Shown in pieces: positions 4,931-8,915 of a DNA stretch of 8,915 bases. The notes beneath the pieces are model-generated. The model was not told the origin of the DNA, did no database searches, and was given only the letters and a program-made list of their open reading frames with translations. Made by a program: the position numbers and the translations under genes. Every line of letters starts with the position of its first letter. Position 1 is the stretch's first letter. Origin of the DNA: Spirochaetia bacterium (GTDB lineage Bacteria; Spirochaetota; Spirochaetia; Treponematales; Breznakiellaceae); assembly GCA_025997795.1 (NCBI GenBank), contig BNVB01000081.1:1-8915 (forward strand), given 5' to 3'.

Positions 4931-5212
4931 ATGACGATTGAACAAACTGTTGAGATTCCGGTCAGCCACAGGCTGACCATTGACGTACCTCCTGGAGTTC
5001 CGGCAGGACGGGTTGTCCTTGCCTTTACACCCGAGGGAGAGGCGCGCACGGGCGGATCGCGGGATACTTCCGAATATCTCCGACGTAAGGCGATGGAGTG
5101 GAAGGATGCGGAGTTATTCAAGTTCCACGCCGAGGAACTCAACCGGGAAGCGGAGGATGTGTTGAAGTACCAGGGCGATATTTTTGACCTCATTCCCCCG
5201 TATGAAGCATGA
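4931..5212 (+). CDS. AbrB/MazE-like antitoxin of a MazF-type module
   Basis: The 93-residue protein begins MTIEQTVEIP, then HRLTIDVPPGVPAGRVVLAF (13-32), a short beta-rich N-terminal segment of the kind seen in AbrB/MazE-like DNA-binding antitoxins. A variable linker follows, then an acidic helix with AEELNREAEDVLKYQGDIFDL (67-87), the usual toxin-wrapping tail. GAGG at 4923-4926 is a fitting ribosome site for ATG 4931. The gene ends with a 4-nt ATGA overlap (5209-5212) onto a MazF-type reading frame, the standard antitoxin-toxin arrangement. That toxin is broken, so this is now an orphan antitoxin that could still bind related toxins elsewhere or act as a DNA-binding protein. The exact family name is not certain. 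Confidence 0.7.
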   Translation: MTIEQTVEIPVSHRLTIDVPPGVPAGRVVLAFTPEGEARTGGSRDTSEYLRRKAMEWKDAELFKFHAEELNREAEDVLKYQGDIFDLIPPYEA

Positions 5213-5268
5213 AACGGGGAGAACTGTACCGGGTCTATCGGGGCTCTGCCATGATCCGAAGACTATGA
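5209..5268 (+). pseudogene. Truncated, frameshifted MazF/PemK-type toxin remnant
   Basis: From ATG 5209, overlapping the antitoxin stop, the frame reads MKRGELYRVYRGSAMIRRL and stops at TGA 5266-5268. The first 13 residues match the typical start of MazF/PemK mRNA interferases (MKRGxLYRV). Shifting the frame after GSA gives HDPKTMR, the continuation expected in these toxins (GSxxDPK), so one base appears to have been lost near 5251-5252. Beyond that the sequence turns into a GA repeat (5267-5279) and non-coding DNA, so about three quarters of the toxin is gone. It cannot encode an active interferase. Confidence 0.72.
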
Positions 5269-5279
5269 GAGAGAGAGAG
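5267..5279 (+). repeat. GA dinucleotide repeat at the end of the toxin remnant
   Basis: Thirteen bases of uninterrupted alternating GA (6.5 units) sit exactly where recognisable toxin sequence ends. It may mark a slippage or deletion scar. Confidence 0.8.
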
Positions 5280-5305
5280 TGCAATTTTCGTGCCAAGTTA
5301 TGGGC

Positions 5306-5338
5306 TTTCTCATAAATTTAATGCTAATTTATGAGAAA
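5306..5338. repeat. 13-bp perfect inverted repeat, AT-rich
   Basis: TTTCTCATAAATT (5306-5318) and AATTTATGAGAAA (5326-5338) are perfect inverted copies around a 7-base centre TAATGCT. No T run follows on either strand, so it is not an intrinsic terminator. It could be an operator, a hairpin in RNA, or an end of a lost mobile element. It lies in the 224-bp space between the toxin remnant and the convergent ROK gene, where I see no gene. Confidence 0.75.
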
Positions 5339-5401
5339 AGATATGTCAAGTGTTTTTACTTGCTTGAAGGGCAAATTCGTGTTATTTTGTTAGAAAATGT
5401 G

Positions 5402-5424
5402 TTTGCACGAGGAATAAGTGCAAA
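5402..5424. repeat. 7-bp inverted repeat near the ROK gene end
   Basis: TTTGCAC (5402-5408) and GTGCAAA (5418-5424) are perfect inverted copies around nine bases. TCTCGAGA (5425-5432), an 8-base palindrome, follows directly. Role unknown. It may be a site for a regulator or simply part of the 3' untranslated region of the ROK transcript. Confidence 0.5.
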
Positions 5425-5492
5425 TCTCGAGAGGAAGCCAAGACTTTTTCTCTCCGTTAGGGAAATTTGCTCCTTTTTATTCGCCGGGGGGA

Positions 5493-6524
5493 TTAGACCT
5501 CGGCAGTTTCGGCAAAATCCACCTTTGGTTCCAGCGCTTTAAGGGCCAGGTATATAAGGCCGTCAAGAAAGTCCGGCAGTATATCGGGCACAAACACAAT
5601 ATCCGGAATAAATTCCCGGGGCATAACTTCCAGGAGCCGCTTGTGGAGCGTATCCCCGGTATCCGGGGTAAGTGCGCTTCCATAGATCACCAGGCAGTGG
5701 GGGTTTATATAAACCACCAGGGGCAGGGCCATATCGGCAATAAGTTTAGGCATATCAACTTTGCTATAATCCAGATCGTTGGAACCAAAATGTTTCCATT
5801 GCACATCCGTATCCAGATAAATTGCTTCCCCCGAAGCATTGTCCCGGCCCCGGTAAATAGTTCCGTTCATACAGATTGCCCCGGCCGGATGGTGGGTTTG
5901 GGGCAGGTACAGGGCCGCCACACATTCATCCTCGCCAAAGTTCCGGGTTTCGTAATAACCAAGCACCGCAGCTTTTATGTCGTTTTCCAGAATACTGGGC
6001 AGCCGGTACTTCTCCATAAAGTGATCCCGGAAATGTACTTCCAAATTGGGAAAATTGATAGAAAGGAGCCGCCCCGAACCACGGACTTCAAAACCCGCCA
6101 TGCCAAATGCCAAAAGACCAATGTCCGGATATTTTGCCCGGTAGCTTTCTACAAGGTTGTCAAAAAAATCCAGGTTGTCGGGACTGGCGGCAATTTCTTC
6201 CTTTTCAAGATACTCGCCATACAGATCATTTACCGATGCTACAACACGGTTTTTTTCCAGCATACAGATTGCCAGTACCAGTTTGTGTTCGCCGTTAAAC
6301 CGGAAAAATTGTTCTTCTTCGCCAGGAATGGTTTCTTCGATAAATTCGCCGGAAAAACACAACTCCGGTACCAGCGCCGTTACTGCCCGTTCTTCCAGCC
6401 CGCTTACCCGGGACAGTTCTTCAATAGAAGCAGTCCGCAGCTGCCGTAAAACACTCCGGAGGGTGTTTGCACAAAGTTCCTTCATTAGTTGATTGTCAAA
6501 AATCTTCGTTTCTCCGTTTGTCAT
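5493..6524 (-). CDS. ROK-family regulator-like protein (winged helix plus ROK fold)
   Basis: This 343-residue protein begins with a winged-helix-like region at about 15-65 (TLRSVLRQLRTASIEELSRVSGLEERAV), then a ROK sugar-kinase/repressor fold. Visible ROK landmarks are GMAG (141-144), ENDIKAAVLGYYE (180-192) with the catalytic-type D182, and GTIYRGRDNASGE (221-233). The usual ROK zinc signature CxCGxxGCxE is missing and the first phosphate loop (LAICMLEKNRVV, about 84-95) is degenerate. It therefore looks like a NagC/XylR-type transcription regulator rather than a kinase. The ATG at 6524 has an AAGGAG ribosome site at good spacing. It follows the hypothetical protein by 12 nt on the same strand, so the two are one operon. 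A sugar effector is likely, but which one cannot be said. Confidence 0.75.
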   Translation of the reverse strand: MTNGETKIFDNQLMKELCANTLRSVLRQLRTASIEELSRVSGLEERAVTALVPELCFSGEFIEETIPGEEEQFFRFNGEHKLVLAICMLEKNRVVASVNDLYGEYLEKEEIAASPDNLDFFDNLVESYRAKYPDIGLLAFGMAGFEVRGSGRLLSINFPNLEVHFRDHFMEKYRLPSILENDIKAAVLGYYETRNFGEDECVAALYLPQTHHPAGAICMNGTIYRGRDNASGEAIYLDTDVQWKHFGSNDLDYSKVDMPKLIADMALPLVVYINPHCLVIYGSALTPDTGDTLHKRLLEVMPREFIPDIVFVPDILPDFLDGLIYLALKALEPKVDFAETAEV

Positions 6525-6536
6525 GGCGTACTCCTT

Positions 6537-7094
6537 CTAGAATAATCCTTTTAGTCTGCTTAAAAATAAAAGATTGTCCGCCCCGGCATAGGCTTTTAAA
6601 TGTTCGTAATCTTCTGCTGTTTCCGTAGCCGAACCGGAAAGGGTAATGGTAGTTTTTGTCCGCAGATACCAAAGGTAGTGCATATCCATAATCTCCAGTC
6701 CGGGAATTTTTCTTAAAAGCTGTTCCAGCATGGAGGCAAGCATACTATGATTATCATCGCCAGTTTTTGTATAAAATGTCCCGTCTTTGGCGATAAACAA
6801 AACAGCGCGGATAAAACCGCTGCCAAAGGTATCGTCGTCGCGGAAGCCGTCAAGAATAAGCGTATACTTGCCCATGGAAAGATCGTAACCGCCAAGGCGG
6901 AGCTGACGGCGCAGTTCCGTCAGCGCCGTCTGTAGTTCCGCAAGGACTGCGGGATTCGCCGGAGCGCTTTGAAGCCTGGCCCTGAGTAGCGCCAGCTGAT
7001 TTTCAAAGCGCTTCCGCACTGCGGTACGGCTTACCAAGAGCGCCGTCTCATTAAGGAGTCCCCAAACCTCGTTGATTTTTTTGGACAAATTCAT
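6537..7094 (-). CDS. Hypothetical protein, coiled-coil N-terminus with alpha/beta domain
   Basis: I do not recognise this 185-residue protein. Residues about 5-66 are helical and rich in Leu, Arg, Ala and Gln with heptad-like spacing, which suggests a coiled coil. Residues about 70-155 look like a beta-alpha-beta domain (KYTLILDGF, AVLFIAKDGTFYTKTGDD, LEQLLRKIPGLEIMDMHYLWYL), with acidic patches DDD at 86-88 and GDDN at 112-115. There is no signal peptide or membrane segment. The ATG at 7094 is fixed by an in-frame TAG directly before it. No ribosome site is visible, so the transcript may be leaderless. The gene is first in a unit with the ROK regulator (12-nt gap), which suggests a linked role, and is divergent from the CopZ-like gene with only 29 bp between the starts. 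Confidence 0.8.
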   Translation of the reverse strand: MNLSKKINEVWGLLNETALLVSRTAVRKRFENQLALLRARLQSAPANPAVLAELQTALTELRRQLRLGGYDLSMGKYTLILDGFRDDDTFGSGFIRAVLFIAKDGTFYTKTGDDNHSMLASMLEQLLRKIPGLEIMDMHYLWYLRTKTTITLSGSATETAEDYEHLKAYAGADNLLFLSRLKGLF

Positions 7095-7109
7095 CTATTG
7101 TTATATACT
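7082..7109 (+). promoter_or_regulatory. Predicted promoter of the CopZ-TcdA-TtcA operon
   Basis: TGGACA (7082-7087) and TATACT (7104-7109), each 5 of 6 matches to consensus, are separated by 16 bp. The -35 lies inside the start of the divergent hypothetical gene, so the two transcription units share this short region and may interfere with each other. The start would fall near 7116, close to the ribosome site GGGAG (7114-7118). Confidence 0.45.
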
Positions 7110-7123
7110 AATAGGGAGTAACA

Positions 7124-7324
7124 ATGAAAACAACCTTAACTATCCAGGGCATGAGCTGTGAACACTGCGTCGCCCATGTAACAAAGGCCCTTACCGGTTT
7201 AAACGGAGTTAATTCCGCCAAGGTAAGCCTTAAAGACAACAACGCCGAGGTAGACCACGGGGACAACGTTACCCTGGAACAACTTAAAGATGCAGTAAGC
7301 GAAGCTGGTTACGAGGCGCTTTAG
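7124..7324 (+). CDS. Heavy-metal-associated (HMA) domain protein, CopZ-like
   Basis: This 66-residue single-domain protein has the HMA fold signature: beta strand KTTLTIQGM, metal motif MSCEHC (M10, C12, C15), helix VAHVTKALTGL, then a second strand VNSAKVSLKDNNAEVD and the final LKDAVSEAGYEAL. The two cysteines bind Cu(I) or a similar soft metal, and the family acts as a cytoplasmic chaperone that hands metal to P-type ATPases. No copper ATPase is in the window. Length is that of a full, free-standing HMA protein. A clear ribosome site AGGGAG lies 5 nt before the ATG. It is the first gene of a tight operon with tcdA and ttcA, 8 nt upstream of tcdA. That is an unusual partner set, and the actual metal cargo is unknown. 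Confidence 0.88.
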   Translation: MKTTLTIQGMSCEHCVAHVTKALTGLNGVNSAKVSLKDNNAEVDHGDNVTLEQLKDAVSEAGYEAL

Positions 7325-7332
7325 CGGCGATC

Positions 7333-8166
7333 ATGACAGAAACTCCAGGGACCCGGCCCGCTTTTCACCGGCTTGGCCTTTTAACCGGCAGCAAAGCCCT
7401 GGCGGTTCTGGAACAAACACGGGTACTCATCTTTGGCCTGGGCGGGGTTGGCAGCTGGACGGCGGAAGCGCTGGTCCGTTCCGGTATTGGGTACATCACC
7501 ATTGTAGACAACGACACCGTCTGCGTTACCAACATTAACCGCCAAATCCAGGCCGTCCCTGCTACGGTGGGTCTCCCCAAAGCCGCCGCCCTTATGCAGC
7601 GGCTCCTTTTAATCAACCCCGGCTGTCAAGTGACTGCTTTTAACCAGGTCTTTTCCCGTGAAACTGCGGAGATCTTTGAAATTGAAAAAGCCCACTATGT
7701 AATCGACGCCATCGACAGCCTTACCCACAAACTGGATCTGATAGAAACCGTCGTACATCCGGTATTATTTTCATCTATGGGTATGGCCGCTAAACTGGAT
7801 CCCACCCGGCTTAAAACGGCGGACATTTGGGATACCGTTGGCTGCCCCCTGGCCCGGCTTGTCCGCCAGGGTTTACGGAAACGGGGTTTTACCGGACACT
7901 TTACCGCCGTGTACAGCGACGAACAGGCAATCCGGGCCGTTAATGCGGAAACCTTCTGCGGCGGAGCTAAATGCCTCTGCACCAATAAAGATACCGAGTG
8001 GTGTTCCTCCAAAAAGGTGATCAACGGTTCCGCTGTTCCCGTTACCGCCGCCGCGGGAATGATCCTTGCCAGCCTTGTGCTGCAGGATGTTCTCTACAAA
8101 CAGGATTCCTCTTTAGAGGATAGCCGGGATGCCTTCCGGACCAGTAAAAGGCCCTCCGGTGAGTGA
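7333..8166 (+). CDS. tcdA: tRNA threonylcarbamoyladenosine dehydratase (TcdA/CsdL)
   Basis: This 277-residue ThiF/E1-like enzyme uses ATP to cyclise t6A37 of tRNA to ct6A. The nucleotide-binding loop GLGGVG (35-40), DND (59-61), N69/R70/Q71, K83 and DAID (125-128) are the E1-like adenylation residues. FSSMGMAAKLDPTRLK (146-161) is typical of the TcdA subgroup as opposed to ThiF or MoeB. Length matches TcdA. It has an unusual cysteine cluster at C209, C214, C216 and C224 before SSKKVINGS, which might bind metal. The last 25 residues are polar and variable. There is only a weak ribosome site, so coupling to the CopZ-like gene 8 nt upstream is likely. The 3' end overlaps the ttcA frame. Confidence 0.88.
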   Translation: MTETPGTRPAFHRLGLLTGSKALAVLEQTRVLIFGLGGVGSWTAEALVRSGIGYITIVDNDTVCVTNINRQIQAVPATVGLPKAAALMQRLLLINPGCQVTAFNQVFSRETAEIFEIEKAHYVIDAIDSLTHKLDLIETVVHPVLFSSMGMAAKLDPTRLKTADIWDTVGCPLARLVRQGLRKRGFTGHFTAVYSDEQAIRAVNAETFCGGAKCLCTNKDTEWCSSKKVINGSAVPVTAAAGMILASLVLQDVLYKQDSSLEDSRDAFRTSKRPSGE

Positions 8167-8896
8167 CCGTTTTTTACGCCGGGGCAGTGCGGGGGAAATT
8201 GTCCGCAAACTGTGCGCCAGGGCCGTACTAGACCGGGAACTTATAAGCCCAGGCGACAAAATCCTTATCGCCGCTTCCGGCGGTAAGGATTCTACCGTTA
8301 TGGCCTGGGCCCTGTCCAAGCTCAAACGGAGTCTAAAGATTCGGTATGAACTGGAGGCCCTCCACATTTCTACGGACTTTTGCGCCTGTTGTAAAAAACC
8401 GGTACTGGCCCAAAAACTGGAAAACTGGGACATTCCCTTTGCCGATCTTTTTGTGCCGGTCATGGGACGGCTTAAAGAAGGGAAAAAAATGAACTGTTAC
8501 TGGTGTTCTACCCAGCGGCGTACGGAACTGCTCAAGTATGCGGTAGAAAAGGGTTTTAACAAAATCGCCCTGGGTCACCACCTGGATGATATTATTGAAA
8601 CATTTTTTATGAACCTTACCGCCAAAGGGGAACTTGGCGCCATGCCAATTAAACTGCGGTACCGCAAATACCCGGTTACCCTTATCCGGCCCCTGGCGTA
8701 TCTGGAAGAACGGCAAATAATTGCCTGCGCTGCGGAAGAATTAATTCTTAAAGCGGCCTGTACCTGCCCCTATGGGGTTAATTCCAAACGGCGGGATATG
8801 CGGGAAAAAATTGCCTGTTTTACCGGCGGTTCCGGCGCGGTAAAACGGCGCATTCTGGCGGCCCTAACCAGAGGCCGGGATTTGCTGACGGAGTAG
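8129..8896 (+). CDS. ttcA: TtcA-family tRNA 2-thiocytidine biosynthesis protein
   Basis: This PP-loop ATPase adenylates and thiolates a tRNA base (s2C32 in TtcA). From ATG 8129 it is 255 residues, with PP-loop SGGKDS (50-55), the C-x2-C pair C123/C126 (NCYWC), GHHLDD (149-154) and a third cysteine at C211 or C213 (ACTCPYG). Three such cysteines hold the [4Fe-4S] cluster in TtcA. ATG 8129 overlaps tcdA by 38 nt. GTG 8159 in the same frame, with AAAAGG just upstream, overlaps by only 8 nt, would give MSDRFLRRG..., and is equally plausible. It is the third gene of the operon and likely translationally coupled to tcdA. Whether the substrate is C32 or another position cannot be read here, since the family also contains relatives with other specificity. 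Confidence 0.85.
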   Translation: MPSGPVKGPPVSDRFLRRGSAGEIVRKLCARAVLDRELISPGDKILIAASGGKDSTVMAWALSKLKRSLKIRYELEALHISTDFCACCKKPVLAQKLENWDIPFADLFVPVMGRLKEGKKMNCYWCSTQRRTELLKYAVEKGFNKIALGHHLDDIIETFFMNLTAKGELGAMPIKLRYRKYPVTLIRPLAYLEERQIIACAAEELILKAACTCPYGVNSKRRDMREKIACFTGGSGAVKRRILAALTRGRDLLTE

Positions 8897-8915
8897 TTAA
8901 CGGGTTTTTTCTGCG

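Noticed and set aside
5418..6449. Long plus-strand frame of 343 codons opposite the ROK gene
   Set aside because: It is the antisense shadow of the ROK reading frame. The minus-strand gene has a good ribosome site and family motifs, while this frame has neither.

Overview
The window looks like bacterial chromosome of moderate GC content with a compact accessory island in the middle. My best guess is a spirochaete of the Treponema group, possibly a termite-gut type. This rests on remembered resemblance of the fatty-acyl ligase plus cupin pair, the DUF1566 fragment and the toxin-antitoxin (TA) families, not on a marker gene, so treat it as a weak inference.

Layout. (1) 1-2535, minus strand: a cupin-type HTH regulator (1939-2535) and an AMP-forming fatty-acyl-CoA synthetase (248-1897) form a two-gene unit. 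It is followed by the start of a membrane protein (1-173, cut by the window edge) that has its own apparent promoter. (2) 2585-5268: an island of small TA and nuclease genes. It holds an MNT/HepT pair (2670-3450, AT-rich), a hicB-hicA pair (3633-4003), a candidate small RNA (about 4090-4155), a convergent orphan nuclease of the PD-(D/E)xK, CdiA-C-terminal tRNase type (4154-4726, minus), and an AbrB-like antitoxin whose MazF-type toxin survives only as a frameshifted stub (4931-5268). An 82-bp direct repeat with 80 of 82 matches flanks the MNT/HepT pair. It carries palindromes, a promoter and the first codons of hicB. A DUF1566 gene fragment (3423-3563, minus) lies between hepT and the second repeat. 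(3) 5269-5492: non-coding, with several inverted repeats. (4) 5493-7094, minus: a hypothetical protein and a ROK-family regulator-like protein in one operon. (5) 7124-8896, plus: a CopZ-like heavy-metal-binding domain protein, a TcdA-type tRNA t6A dehydratase and a TtcA-family tRNA thiolase, tightly packed as one operon.

How the parts work together. The left block looks like fatty- or aromatic-acid activation under control of a ligand-sensing repressor. The right block combines metal handling or sulfur chemistry with tRNA modification. The central island looks like a place where TA modules repeatedly arrive, decay and reuse the same promoter and operator element. The most noteworthy signals are the duplicated 82-bp element, whose only two substitutions fall at the exact centres of palindromes, the candidate sRNA with a near-consensus promoter and a clear terminator, and the orphan tRNase-like gene facing that sRNA tail to tail.
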